The notes under the pieces: generated by a model
Seen by the model: only the letters and a program-made list of their open reading frames with translations
Database searches by the model: none
Told to the model about the DNA's origin: nothing
Program-made: the position numbers and the translations under genes
Part shown: positions 36,617 to 47,509 of the stretch, piece after piece
Layout of the letters: the number at the start of each line of letters is the position of its first letter
Position numbering within the stretch: the stretch's first letter is position 1
Assembly (NCBI GenBank): GCA_002104985.1
Contig: MCGO01000018.1
Location: forward strand, 496,001 to 560,000
Direction of reading: 5' to 3'
From: Rhizoclosmatium globosum
Lineage: Eukaryota > Chytridiomycota > Chytridiomycetes > Chytridiales > Chytriomycetaceae
Length of the DNA stretch: 64,000 bases

Positions 36617-39600
36617 GCAGCTCCAATTGAGGTTCCTGATGCGTCACATTCAATAAGGAGATGTGAGTCTTTATCTGGTTCAACTAGGAGTTGGTCATTG
36701 CGTAATTGGTTTCTTAGGATTTGAAACGCTTTCTCGCGTTCCTCTGACCAAATGAAAGGGTGGTCTGTTCTAAGTAATTCATAAAGTGGTTTAGCAGTTT
36801 CAGAGAAATTACGGAGGAAACGTCTGAAGTATGAGGTGAAACCAATGAATCTCTGTAGGTCTTTGACGTTTTTGGGGCGTGGCCAGTTCTCAAGAGCTGC
36901 CATTTTCTTGGGATCTTTTCTGAGTCCTTCTTTTGAGATGACATGGCCTAGGAAAGGTAAAGACGTGAATAGTAAGTTGCATTTCTTGGGTTTGACTTTT
37001 AGATTGAATTCGTGGAAACGTCCAAAGACCATATCTAAGTATTCAAAGTGGGAGTCTAAATCCTCGCTGTAGATTACAACGTCGTCTATATAAACAAGGC
37101 AATGTACCCACTTGAGTCCAGCAAGGACAAGATCTATCATTCGTTGGAACGTACTTGGTGAATTTACCAATCCAAATGGCATACAATTCCATTCGTAAAG
37201 TCCGGCAGAGCTTACAAAAGCTGTCTTGTGTCTGTCTTCTTCTGCGATGGGTACTTGCCAGAATCCACTCAGTAAGTCTACTGAACTGAAATATGCGTGT
37301 CCAGCCAGTTTCTCAAAAATAAGGGCAATATTTGGTATAGGATACTTGTCAATGATTGAAATTGCGTTTAGTTTTCTATAATCAACACAGAAGCGCCAAC
37401 TACCGTCTGACTTTTTGGCCAGAACGACAGGTGCTGCATACTGTGATCGAGAGCGTCGAATAACATTGTTTTCAAGCATATCCTTAATGTGTGATCTAAT
37501 AATTTCTGCTCTTGCCATTCCTTCTGGGTACGGGTTTGTGTGGGGTGGTTTTGCACCGTCTTTCAAGGGGATAGTGTGTGGGGGAACAAATTGTGTACCT
37601 GTTACAACTCCTGGTCTGAAGATATCTGCCCATTTTTCTATGATCGAGCGTAGTTTCCTGAGTGCCTCAGCGCCGTGTAATTGTACAATATGTTCCTTGG
37701 GTATTTGGTTCCAAATATCTTCAATAGTAACATTCTTTTCTGGAGGGAAATAGTCCATTTTATCTTCTTTTGATGTGTCCCTCTCCCAACCATAGTTGGG
37801 TATGTCGTCCGGTTCAGTATTCATGGTGTATTTCTTGTAGAACTCGTTTGAGAAGGTTGCATTCTTAAAAGCGGTGCCTCGCTCGCGTTTTGCGCGTGGT
37901 TTCCTATATTTCTTTCCTTTGTGACGTGGCGTCCAAGGGTGCATTTTGGGTAGGTCCTCAAGAGGGTCATAATATAGGTCAAAGATATCATCTTCTTCGG
38001 ATTGCTTAAATATGTCGTTTATTGTTGCATCTCTTGTTGAAATGCTTTCGTTGTCGTTGAAGTACAATTCATAGGACTCGTCTACGTCTCCGTCGACAAA
38101 TTCGAAGAATTCTTCATCACTTTCTAAATTACTTTCTCCATAATTTTGGTTGATAGCTGCACCCATCATGATATCATTCTGCAATGGTGATTGTTGCGGG
38201 TTCGGGAGAGGTTGTTGTGTCAGGTTTGGTGAACCTAGCTTCTCATAGAATGATTCAAGATCCGACGGGTTGTGTGCATTCACTAACAATGCAAAGTCTT
38301 GTGCAAGCTTGTCATCTTCGGAAATCTCCGTTGGTACTTCTAATATTGGTAAGTCTCCGGCTTCTGTGTCCGTTAGGAACGCTACTGTTGTTCCTACCCT
38401 TAGCGTAAGAGGTTTTGATCCTAAATACGTTATTTGTAATGGCACAGGTCCTTTTGCGATATCTTTGAAGTCGAATACTGTTGATGCTACATGTACTGAC
38501 TTGTCGCCGAGGCCGGAGGACCCGTTGATTGTACACGTTGTGATTTCTGTGTCCGGAATTTTCGATGCTTGGACTTTTACAGTGTGTGTGTGGTTTGGTT
38601 GGAGGATAGTTGTATTGCAAAGGGTTAGTGGTATATTCTCCGTTCTTTTATTGAGGTTTGAAAGCTTCTCCGTTTGGGATTCAGGGTAATCAACGTAAGA
38701 ATATAGCGGTGTTTTTAGTGTTATGTGTGGTTTACTTGGTGACTTCCAGTAAAACATATCGTCTTCGAAGGAAATCGTCGCTTTCAAAGTTTTCATTTCT
38801 GGTGTTCCGATGATTATGTCTTCTGGCATATCTTGTACTACAGTGAAACGCGTCATAAAGCCCAGAGTATGTGGCGTGTATTGTCCCGGCAGTAGTCTCA
38901 TGTAACAGAATCCGATAATTCTTTGTTTTCCCGTTACTCCTCTGTTGAATGCTGGTCGATCGAGCTTGATTATCTTAGGTGGGTTAACTAATTGGTCTAA
39001 AAATGTCATAGTTACAACCGAGTGATTGCTTCCAGTGTCCTGCATAAGTCGGTTGATGAAAACTCCGTGAACCCATCCAGATATCCTTGCAACAGTGTAC
39101 ATGCGTTCGCTTGGCTTCGGCATACGTGTGTCTGACGTGAGTCTGTTGCTGATGCTCCTTTCGACATCTGAGGTTGGTAGTTGTACGGCACGATTCTTGT
39201 GGATTTTTTGCACGTCTGCGTTGTATTCCAATTTTGTTACACGATTCAGTACGGTGAGTCGCCGTCTTGGTTTCGGTTTCGTGCCTGTTTTTATGGCGGA
39301 TTTCGGAACAGAGTTGCTCAGGTCTGGTTTGTCCGTCGGTTGTTGGTGTGCAGTGGTCGTTTTATTGTTCAATTCGTTTTGGTTGATATTGATATTAAAA
39401 GTGAATGGAGTTGAATCCTTTTTATTCTCAAGTGCACTAGAAGTAAAAGTAGAGTCATTTTTTATGGGATTTATAGTTTCGGCAGCTTGATTCGGTTTTG
39501 TTATATCAAATGCGTGTTTGACGAGTCTATTATCAATGAGTTGTATTAGTTGATTCAGATCAATGTTTTGGGGTGGTGATACCGTTTCTCCAGATACGTC

Positions 39601-39990
39601 CTTTATCTGCGAGTTGAAATAGGTGGTCATGTCAGTGACTTCATCTAGGGATAACGATGATATACTGCTTAACTGTTTTTCTTGGGTCATTTCGAGCCAT
39701 TCCTTGAACTTCTTTTGGTTCTTGAAGTAATGGTCGATATCACTAGCGGAGGGGCATTCCTTGGCAAAGTGACCATTTCTTCCACATTTGTAGCAGCTAA
39801 GTTGTTTGCGATCAATGCCGTGTTGTTGAAGCATTGTGTAAAGTCTTTCTAAGTCTTCTTCATCTGTGGAGTAGTTTGTAGTAGGGCGTCGGTCTCTACT
39901 GTCAGAGCGGCGGTTGTCACGGTTGAAGTCTCGTTCGCGTTGGTCACGTTGTTCGCGGATTTGGTCACGTTTCTGCTTCGCAATAACTGG
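36550..39990 (-). CDS. Pol: zinc knuckle, aspartic protease and reverse transcriptase
   Basis: An intact frame of 1094 codons from 39834 to 36550. In the same frame upstream (to about 39990) is an Arg/Asp-rich stretch. CCHC knuckle at residues 14-27 (CYKCGRNGHFAKEC). Aspartic protease motif DTGSN at 266. The RT has PYPEGMARAE, FCVDYRKLNAISIIDKYPIP, LLSGFWQVP, FGLVNSPSTFQRMID and the active-site YIDD near residue 914, then the thumb (KNVKDLQRFIGFTSYFRRF) typical of Ty3/Gypsy. About 400 residues between protease and RT are acidic and of unknown role. The long open frame argues for a recently active element. Confidence 0.95.
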   Translation of the reverse strand, partial: PVIAKQKRDQIREQRDQRERDFNRDNRRSDSRDRRPTTNYSTDEEDLERLYTMLQQHGIDRKQLSCYKCGRNGHFAKECPSASDIDHYFKNQKKFKEWLEMTQEKQLSSISSLSLDEVTDMTTYFNSQIKDVSGETVSPPQNIDLNQLIQLIDNRLVKHAFDITKPNQAAETINPIKNDSTFTSSALENKKDSTPFTFNININQNELNNKTTTAHQQPTDKPDLSNSVPKSAIKTGTKPKPRRRLTVLNRVTKLEYNADVQKIHKNRAVQLPTSDVERSISNRLTSDTRMPKPSERMYTVARISGWVHGVFINRLMQDTGSNHSVVTMTFLDQLVNPPKIIKLDRPAFNRGVTGKQRIIGFCYMRLLPGQYTPHTLGFMTRFTVVQDMPEDIIIGTPEMKTLKATISFEDDMFYWKSPSKPHITLKTPLYSYVDYPESQTEKLSNLNKRTENIPLTLCNTTILQPNHTHTVKVQASKIPDTEITTCTINGSSGLGDKSVHVASTVFDFKDIAKGPVPLQITYLGSKPLTLRVGTTVAFLTDTEAGDLPILEVPTEISEDDKLAQDFALLVNAHNPSDLESFYEKLGSPNLTQQPLPNPQQSPLQNDIMMGAAINQNYGESNLESDEEFFEFVDGDVDESYELYFNDNESISTRDATINDIFKQSEEDDIFDLYYDPLEDLPKMHPWTPRHKGKKYRKPRAKRERGTAFKNATFSNEFYKKYTMNTEPDDIPNYGWERDTSKEDKMDYFPPEKNVTIEDIWNQIPKEHIVQLHGAEALRKLRSIIEKWADIFRPGVVTGTQFVPPHTIPLKDGAKPPHTNPYPEGMARAEIIRSHIKDMLENNVIRRSRSQYAAPVVLAKKSDGSWRFCVDYRKLNAISIIDKYPIPNIALIFEKLAGHAYFSSVDLLSGFWQVPIAEEDRHKTAFVSSAGLYEWNCMPFGLVNSPSTFQRMIDLVLAGLKWVHCLVYIDDVVIYSEDLDSHFEYLDMVFGRFHEFNLKVKPKKCNLLFTSLPFLGHVISKEGLRKDPKKMAALENWPRPKNVKDLQRFIGFTSYFRRFLRNFSETAKPLYELLRTDHPFIWSEEREKAFQILRNQLRNDQLLVEPDKDSHLLIECDASGTSIGAACTRMTQRTSATENLLHLFLEH

Positions 39991-41730
39991 TCCAAGATCG
40001 CTTCAATATCAGTTTCCTTGGTGGTTGTATGACGTTTTGATGTTTTAAGCGCCTTAGCAATGTCTTCCAATGATACGACTGGGTCTTCGAAGTTGGTTAT
40101 GGTTTGGCGATTCGGAACTTTGACTTCAGTTCCATCATACAAGTCGTCTTTGGCTTGGCAACTTGGAGCATTCTTCAAAAAGCCACGTTTGAGTTCCAGG
40201 AGGGTACGCTGGTGTTCAGACGGGAGAGCCTTGTTCATACTTTTGATATTGACGGCTTCGAGGTCTGGGTCAGAAGAATCCCATTTGAAGTCATCAATTT
40301 CTGCGCCCATTTCGCGGAGCTTCTTATTGTCAAGAAACCAATAAGTCAATCGGGCGTGTGCGTCCTTCCAGGAAACAGCACGTTGAAGGTCCTTCTTGAA
40401 CTGTTTTGCGGACTGATCGCCTTCGATATTTCCTCGTCCGAGGGCATTAAGGAATGCCACGTCCGAGATGAAAGGGAGTCCAGTTCCAACGTTAGTATCT
40501 CTTGCTTCAGCAACATCATTCCACCATCTCGCAGCAGTCTTACTCTCCAAGTAGGGAAGGTCCGTAGTGATTGATGCAATCACGTCCTTCTCGTTCAGTG
40601 GTCTAGCAGTTCCAATAGCTTGATAAGCAACTACTGGGGGTTGCGGAGCTGGGTTGGCGACTTGAGGTGTTGGTGCAGTTACAGTTTGTTGAAGTGCTGC
40701 TACGTGAGTAGCTAGTTGGGCAGGAACTGGAATATGAGTAGCCTGGGTTTGTTGAACTGTACTCGTAACAGGATTAGCTGGTTGATTTGTGGCAATGTTG
40801 GTTGCCGGTGGGACAATGGTAGTCGTAGTTGGTACTCTCGGGGGTGCACTTGTAACTGTTGGCAATGTCGAAAAGCGGACTCCTTTGCCTACGGGTGTGT
40901 GATATGCAGAGTGCGGTACGGTGATAGAATCTGTTTCGTCTTCTGGTACACTTGCGTTTGAAGAAGCACTTGTTGCAGACAGTGGCGGGGTGTGTCGGCG
41001 CTGCTGTTTGGAAAAGCTCCAATAACTTGGGCACCTAGCAAACGTTCCTTCGCGTTTCTAATGCCAATTTGGTGCTCCAACAAAGTATCCGTTGGTCTAT
41101 TTCTTGCAAAAGCATACGCTTCATCGAACGTATTGAATCCTTTCACAGTCAGTACTTGGCCATCTTCGAACTTGAGGGACAAGCGCAGGGCTTCATTAAC
41201 AACTTCGCGGACAGTGGGTTCTTGGTTCTGGTCCTCAATGAAATCCTTGAACTGGTCCGGGAAATTGAGACGGAGGGCGTCGGCAAGGACGGCAATTGTC
41301 TGAGGTTGAAGTTCTTCTTCGTTAGGGGTGGCGAACTTGTTGTTGAGTACGAGGATGGTACGATCGTATAGTTTGATAGTCGTACGCGCGAGGCTAAGTT
41401 TGTAATGGATTAATATGAGAGTAGTAATAGCTAGGACTAGGGTAATGGTGATGAGTAATGGGACATTGTGTACCTGGAGCTGCCACTGTTGGCGCGAGTA
41501 GTTCTCTTGGACATTTTTAGTGGCTTCTGCTGTCGGTGTTGTCAATAGAAGTAGAGCCAATGTTTTTTGGAAGGAAAAAACGTTAAGATAATTTTGGATT
41601 TCTCTCTTAGTGCTGGTCCAAATGAGAATTTGGGAAAGTAAATTTATTTGGAGCAGTAGGGGATAATAAATGATGTAATCGCTCTCTAATTTTGGATAAA
41701 TCGATGTCTGAATACTAAGTGAGTTGTTAT
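39849..41730 (-). CDS. Gag polyprotein with N-terminal transmembrane segment
   Basis: Two frames: 41896-40889 and 40865-39849, linked by a 1-nt break near 41000. The upstream part holds a strong membrane span (VPLLITITLVLAITTLILIHY) followed by a helical domain (TIAVLADALRLNFPDQFKDFI; GFNTFDEAYAFARN). A Pro/Thr/Val-rich linker leads to a capsid-like region (ESKTAARWWNDVAEARD, SAKQFKKDLQRAVSWKDAHARLTYW). The nucleocapsid knuckle is in the overlapping pol frame, reached by a +1/-1 shift near 39990, which could be a programmed Gag-Pol shift or an indel. A membrane span ahead of the capsid region is unusual for Gag. The start codon is uncertain. Confidence 0.65.
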
Positions 41731-42869
41731 AGGTTGTTGGTGATGTCATAGATATCACTTCCATCATCCATACTGAGGGAATCAGAAAGCATGACATCCA
41801 AGTTTCCTGGGATTGTCGCGGGGACTCCAGGAGCCTGTGTGGTGATTGACGCGCAGTGCTAGTTTGGTCTGGGTAATCTGAGCCGGCAGTGGACAAGATA
41901 TCGTCAAGTTGGTCGCTGATTGTGTTGTAGAGCTCCTGATCAGCCTTGTACTTTCATAAGCGTTGAGAATAGGCTTGTATACATTTTCGCGTTCGACTGG
42001 GGTGAGGCGTTCAATTTCAACTGTTCTGTACAGACCGAAACTGTTCTTGATTTGCTCGTTGGACGTGTAGAAGGCAAGAGCGGTTGGAACGCTGACGATT
42101 CTTCCCAACCATGGTGCACGTTCTGTACAATTGATTTTGTTAGACTATTCATACGATTGATAAAGCAGCAGATCATTTCACCTTCGTCTCTGCGCTGTTC
42201 ATAAGCAATGGCGCTTGTGATATACTCCTCTTGTCTCATGGCACGTCTGAGGTTAGTGGCCTCTTTTCTTGCCATTTCGTCAATATGACTACTCTTGAGG
42301 GTGTTGAACAACGCCATGAATTTCTTTTTCTTCGAGAGGTGTGCTTCGGCGTTGATACCGGCAGCATTCAATCTTGTGTTGAGTTGAGCGGCGCGATCCA
42401 AGTGATCTAGGTGAGTTTGATAACATTTAATATTGTTGTATTCCCATTGGGTAGGGGTAGGGCCATGGTGTGGGCCGGTTTGATCTCCGTGTCCAAGGAC
42501 AGGAGTCAAAGCAAAAGAAACAAAGACAAGAATAAAAAGGTACAAACATGGGAGCCTGTTGATAGCCCCAGAACCAGACTGGGCAGTCGTGTGTAGGATT
42601 TTGGCGTTCTTGGCCTTCTGGCGAGCTCTATTCTTGGTGATCTTCGCATGATAAGCTTTCAATGCTCTTGCTCGGGCTTCTGGGTCTTGCTTATCCGAGA
42701 TTTCGGCCGGTGGTTCGGGGGAAGACTCGTTGTTCAGGGGAATGAACTCGTCAGGGCCCGGTGGAGTGACTGGTTCAACGGGGCGCTTCTTGAACGAAGG
42801 CAGTTGGCGGTGTCCATTTCCGATCATGTCGGTTGGGGAAATAGTTGGAGTACTCGGGAGATTGTTCAT
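41730..42869 (-). CDS. Retrotransposon membrane protein (type II-like), function unknown
   Basis: It starts at 42869 with a Pro-rich, then basic cytosolic region of about 105 residues, one membrane span (CLYLFILVFVSFALTPVLG) and an ectodomain of about 200 residues with conserved-looking helices and Cys (NIKCYQTHLDH; EGEMICCFINRM). A break near 42110 moves the frame to TALAFYTSNEQIKNSFG and NLTIS (a potential N-glycosylation site); a further break leads to an acidic end and stop near 41730. It precedes gag, not follows pol as env does, so env homology is not claimed. Confidence 0.55.
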
Positions 42870-43371
42870 TGTTTTCGGAGTAATTTAAATGAGCCCTTTT
42901 TCTTTTCGGGTAGCCTCCTTTATCTCCATTTTTGCGTTTCCTCCCTTGGTGGCCTGATCTTTTTTCCGGTTTTGGGGTTTTGAGTGTTAATGGACTTTTC
43001 GGGCCGTCTTTGTCCTTCTTCTACTATAGTCCACTTGCAATAATTACGGAGTTCATTCGTAGTTTATTTTGAATAAGGGAGATATATCAAATGAAGGGGT
43101 TTTAATTGTAGCTGTGGTGAATACAGTTTGAGGATGTTTCGAAGCACTCAATCTCTTTCTTCATTGTCCCAATGCTCAAATTCAGAGAAGTCCGATTCTT
43201 CAAACTGATCCATGCAGGTACAGTTATATTCTGATACGAATTCTTGTTTGGCAGTTAATTGCAGCGATCATCGTCGACAGGAGGGTAAACACCGTTCGGG
43301 AAAGTTCGTCGAGAGGGTCCGAAACCCTTGCACGAGTGGGCCGGGCCTGGGGGGATGGATCTCGTCTGGTC
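42870..43371 (-). other. Spacer between accessory ORFs of the element
   Basis: No long frame on the coding strand; includes a GC-rich segment with tracts around 43260-43400. Confidence 0.4.
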
Positions 43372-44019
43372 TTAGTAATAGTGCTTTTGGTACGCACGGC
43401 CGGGACGGTCGGAGGGGGAGAGTTCGTCTGAGTTTCGGCTCAGATCTGGAGGATTCGATCCATGCTGACTGTATGGTACCATTGCGGCTGGTTCTTTGCC
43501 CTTAGTTGCGGCCTTGTTGGTTGTATTCGGGAACGCTTTGAAGAAATCCGGATTGGCCCATTCCAACATCTCGTCCGTCTTGATCAAGTGGGGTTCGTTC
43601 GAGTTCTTAAATGACAAGTCCAGCTGTTGGAGGAATTTACCATTGGATTTCCGCACTTTTGAATGTGCTCCTTATAGGCACGGGCCTTGCAATTAGCACG
43701 GGTTGCGTCGCAGAAAGTAACTGCCACAATAGTCGTGGCATTTCTGGACAGCATGACCGAACATGCCAGAACAGAACCCACAACGAGGTTTGTAGGTAAG
43801 CTCAGAGTAGCCAATCCCGACTTGGTTGGATCCGCTGCCAGAATTGGTGGGGCGGATGTTGCTCTCCTTCCGGGGCGTAGTCTGGAGGATTGCGTCCTTC
43901 ATGTACTCAAATGGGGTAGTATTCTTCTCCATTGCGAAAGAGTTTTGGGGGATATTTTTGAATGTTCCTGGTGGGGAATTTTCGGATCTTGTTTTTTCCG
44001 GCGGCACCGCAGTGTTCAC
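43372..44019 (-). CDS. Retrotransposon accessory Cys/His zinc-finger ORF
   Basis: It starts at 44019. After about 75 polar residues two Cys/His clusters follow across frame breaks: CGFCSGMFGHAVQKC (C-x2-C-x5-H-x4-C, one residue longer than a retroviral knuckle) and CDATRANCKARAYKEHIQKC. A helical region (QQLDLSFKNSNEPHLIKTDE) completes it, to a stop at 43372. This is probably a nucleic-acid-binding accessory protein. The frame needs two 1-nt corrections. Confidence 0.5.
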
Positions 44020-44102
44020 CTCTTCCTCAACTGCTCACTGTGTTGATTGAATCAACATTTTTAAATGGTGAAAAGTTGTATTTTGGTTTATTCCGCTGTT
44101 CA

Positions 44103-44551
44103 CTATAAGTAATGAATGAAGCGGACTTTGAACTCGTCCACCGCTCCTTCCACAAAGGCTCTAATTAGAGCTCGTCTAAAGTTTTCATTGTTTTTGACGT
44201 ATTCCAGTGGGCGGCAGATGTCCCGGTGCTTGTTAGGTTGCCACTCAATCTCTGGCATCGGACCGAACAATATCGCGCATGCTTGCAACGCGCACAGTTA
44301 CGGAGTATCTTGTCTTCGCATTGTGCTTGGTCGCAATTGGGGTTCCAGCATCGTTCCATGTCTTGCGAGGCGATAATACCGATGATAAGTTCGTCGACAA
44401 TTGAAGGACCTCTGACTTGGAATGGGGTGGATCCGTATATCATGAAGTATGGCATATTGTTTTTTTTTGAGTAAAAAATTAAAGTGATAAAAGGAATCAT
44501 GTTTATTACCATCGAGGGAGTGGGAGGGAGTGATAGAAGTCTCTCCATCAT
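44103..44551 (-). CDS. Retrotransposon MYND-type zinc-finger ORF
   Basis: The frame from about 44460 (MIYGSTPFQVRGPSIVDELI) leads to CWNPNCDQAQCED, then the MYND core NCARCKHARYCSVRCQ and, after a 1-nt break near 44258, EWQPNKHRDICRPLEY, completing the C-C-C-C-C-C-H-C pattern with its Trp. A helical tail ends FKVRFIHYL and stops at 44103. MYND fingers normally recruit transcriptional or chromatin partners; its presence in a retrotransposon is unexpected. It is not a close copy of the MYND gene at 11555-12995. Confidence 0.7.
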
Positions 44552-44738
44552 AATACATACAGTTACCTAGTTACGTTCGTATTCAATAAAAGCGACTCCT
44601 AAAGCGACTCGATTGGGGTTGGATTGTTCCGGTATTGTTTTCGTCGTCGAATGAGTTTACGTGAACGCTTGTCGATATCTGAATACAGGACTGAGTGAGT
44701 GAACTATACAAAGGAGTTGGGTAGAGGCGTGGTACGCT

Positions 44739-44970
44739 GCTATTGCTCGTCCACCGACGAGTCAATAGCACGAAAAGAGCTCTCCACCGAGAGATCTTCC
44801 GCACCCGAGTAAGTATATGCACCTTCTCCCCCACCGGAGAGTAAGATACGTGAAGAGAGCTCTCCACCGAGAGATCTTCTATACTCAGAGAGGAGAGGGA
44901 ATGGTACGTTGCCACAGCTCATCCCACCGATGAGTCAATAGCGCGAAGAGAGCTCTCCACCGAGAGATCT
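44739..44970 (-). repeat. Array of six hairpins with a shared CACC/GGTG loop
   Basis: Hairpins at 44739-44769, 44776-44797, 44823-44842, 44856-44877, 44918-44934 and 44949-44970. All present CCACC (GGTGG in element RNA) as the apical loop. Three share AGAGCTCTC/GAGAGATCT stems, while the first and fifth have CTCGTC/GACGAG versus CTCATC/GATGAG, a compensatory change. The array lies in the leader, upstream of all ORFs, suggesting a structured RNA signal such as packaging, dimerisation or translation control. Confidence 0.7.
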
Positions 44971-45004
44971 TCCGCACCCGAGAGAGAGGGGGTGGGTGAT
45001 AGTC

Positions 45005-46108
45005 CCTTCATTATAATGTCCAGTTCGTCGACAGTGAGAGGTAGTCCAGTAGGGGGTAGCCGTGGGGATAGTTTGAGTGTGAATAGACAGTTAGATCAGT
45101 GTCGTAGGCGAGGGTGAACTGACCTGACGAATCATTCGACGTTGGCTTCGTTGGTGGTTCCACGCTGTTCCGTCGGGCATCGTTATTCGGAGTTGGTCGT
45201 CGTTCTGGTTTCGTCGTTGAACTGGTGGTTCAGTAGGTCAGATATGATGAAAGGTGAGGGGCTCTCCGTTCATACGTGGCTCCGGTTTGAAGTCTTCGTT
45301 TCTGCAGCCCGCAACGGCGAGGCGTTGCGGCAACGTAACAGGGACGTTGGTGGTGGGGTGAGGCACGTAGTTCGTAAGGTGAGTTCCTGTATGGTTCGAG
45401 AGCGAGTTAAGAACTAGAGACAGCTTCAAGAACTTACAAGCGGCTTTGAGCTTCGTAGTATCGCCGTAGTTCCGAGTTGTCGTGGTTTCGACGTCGTCGC
45501 TCGAACAGTCGTCGGTTTCGTTGGTTTTGAGTGAAGAAAAACGAATAGAGTTTTGGATGGGAGGAAGGTACCTTCTTTCGAATCTGATTTCGTCGTTCGT
45601 TGGGCCCTTGTTCTCGTCGCTCCAATGTCTACTGGAGTTTAAGCCGGTGTTTGGGATATAAGTGCCGCAGGCCATACAGCAGAAACCAGACAACGGCACC
45701 AGTTTGCGACGGAGAGCGAGAGGATTTCGAGCAACTTTCGACAGTTGGGTACTTTTGACAAGAGGTTTTCAAAGGTGTTCGGGATCCGTCCCGCCCAACA
45801 AACAAACAACGGAGGTTTCGAAAGACGAAGGAGCAGCGTTTCCTTCCCTCGGGTGGGTTCGAGTGAATCCTAATATAGTTATATTGAGTTTGGTGCTCTC
45901 CCGAGCTTTATTATACAGTGATCATACGATTAACAATAATGAAATGAAGGCTATGGGTGGCCAAAGCTCTGGGTTGAGCTATCACTGGATAAACCAGCGA
46001 TCTTCGCAACGAGTTGCGAGAAAGTGAATGAGTGTTCACATATACTTTACCATGTCTAGTAGAGGTCACAGCGGCCATCATCCCCATAATGAGGTGAGGC
46101 CCCCAAAA
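45005..46108 (-). other. 5' leader of the retrotransposon, weak ORF 45699-45238
   Basis: Begins at the 5' LTR edge (TTTTGGGGGCCTCACC on the element strand, a possible offset primer-binding site beginning TGG). A minus-strand frame 45699-45238 starts MPLSGFCCMACGTYIP and has CC..C, but no recognisable domain. Otherwise no coding signal. Confidence 0.4.
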
Positions 46109-47149
46109 TGTCACGACTTGCGGGGTCTTTTCGCCGGTATCTTCCCGGCAGCGCTCCTCATCCCTCGCTTGTAGCCGCCAATTTCACCAGAACTGTAAAC
46201 AACAGTTCCGATGGCCCCGGACGTCGCCACTACAAGCCCATGAGGACTCGAGCACTATACCTGCATCAACATCTAAAAGAGAAAACTAACAGTAATGATG
46301 GGATAGAAACATAAAACAACAATAAAGAAAGATAACAACGGCACCGCCTCGCACTCACCTTTACACTCACCTTGCAATCTGTTGTTGGTTCTCCTAACCA
46401 CAAAACTTGCCATCTCGATGACCACTAGAGCACCATCGAGACTTGCACTTGCACCACCTTGCTCTCGTTCCGGTCCGTTGTGATCCACCCGAATATCCTT
46501 TCCTGGGACCGCGGTACTTGCTACTCAGTTGGTTGATCTTTACACATTCCCAACTGGACAGCTTGAATCGCTTGCTCATCGGCACCAAGGAGCTTGACCA
46601 GTCGCCTCTGTATATCCGTTTTAGGGACCCGCGCCTTGGTTTCTCCTAGCCCAGAGTCTGGAGAGAGTGGTGTAGTACTGGCTTGCATACCACTGGTTGG
46701 GGGTGCTTGTTAGGATTTCACACACCGGTGTTCTATCCCCTTGACCATGGAGCCGTGGTTGGGCCGGTTCCCAAGGGTACTATCCCTCCGTTCGGGAAAG
46801 AGCCCCATGGTGAAAAGAGGTTCCTGGCCTGGATTGACTTGCTTTCCCAGCGAACTTGCAACTGTTGTCTGGCAGCAACCTGGTTGGGTTCTAGGGACGG
46901 GTTGTCCTCAGCCGGCATCCAGACTTGAATCGATCATGTCCTAATGATCCACAGACAAGTGGCCTCTGGAATGCCTCAAAGAGACCTGTTGGCTCTACAG
47001 TCTACTGTTGTCTTTTTGAGGGAACTTTCTGTTTTATTTTTGCAAAACCAATTTGCTATCAAGTAACATGTCCTGACACTCAAAGAAATTGAGTAGCCAC
47101 TCAAATAAGAAAGGTTTGGCTTCCTGTACCCCTTCCGACAAACTTCGAA
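46109..47149 (-). repeat. 5' LTR (element orientation)
   Basis: Partner of 30763-31805. Visible differences: one T/C substitution near 46568 and a 2-nt deletion near 46722. It should contain the promoter for the minus-strand transcript. Confidence 0.93.
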
Positions 47150-47312
47150 GAGTCCGGCGCGGGACGATCGGGACTTGGCTCCGGCCTTGGCCTTTCCGCT
47201 GCTCTTTCCTTTTCCTCCTAAAGAGAGAGAGTGTGTGAAGAGCGGTGAGTTTGGGGTTGCTGAAGAGGCAAAGAGAGAGAGGATGGCGTGACGAACCTGC
47301 CATTTTTTGGAT
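47150..47312 (-). pseudogene. Histone H2A, unit 2, 5' part
   Basis: H2A exon 1 and the start of exon 2 ([20 protein letters not shown]), resuming at GAGTCCGGCG beyond the LTR. The portion coding for [15 protein letters not shown] (about 100 bp of unit 1, 26176-26277) is missing from both sides of the insertion, so this H2A copy cannot be functional. Confidence 0.9.
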
Positions 47313-47509
47313 AGTTTTTGTTTGTTTGGGAGCCCGCCATTCCTTCTTCAACTGGCCACATGTTCGGACATGCCTTCAAAGCACACTAAACTGTCCTGTG
47401 CTTCATCTTCTTACATGCAAAGCTCTGATTTCAATAATACGAAGGTTGAACGAGTTTTATTGATTATCCATGTGCACACGAAACAAAGAACAGACGATAT
47501 AATACATAG

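Noticed and set aside
41730..42869. Retroviral-type envelope gene
   Set aside because: It lies upstream of gag, has an N-terminal rather than C-terminal anchor and no recognisable fusion peptide or furin site.
44739..44970. Hammerhead ribozyme in the retrotransposon leader (GATGAGTC ... GCGAAG)
   Set aside because: The CUGANGA box is not matched (CCGATGA instead), the three-stem junction cannot be drawn, and the same sequence is better explained as simple hairpins.
46105..46122. Defined tRNA primer-binding site next to the 5' LTR
   Set aside because: The sequence starting TGGGGGCCTC is offset by a few bases and cannot be matched to a tRNA without the genome's tRNA set, so no site is annotated.
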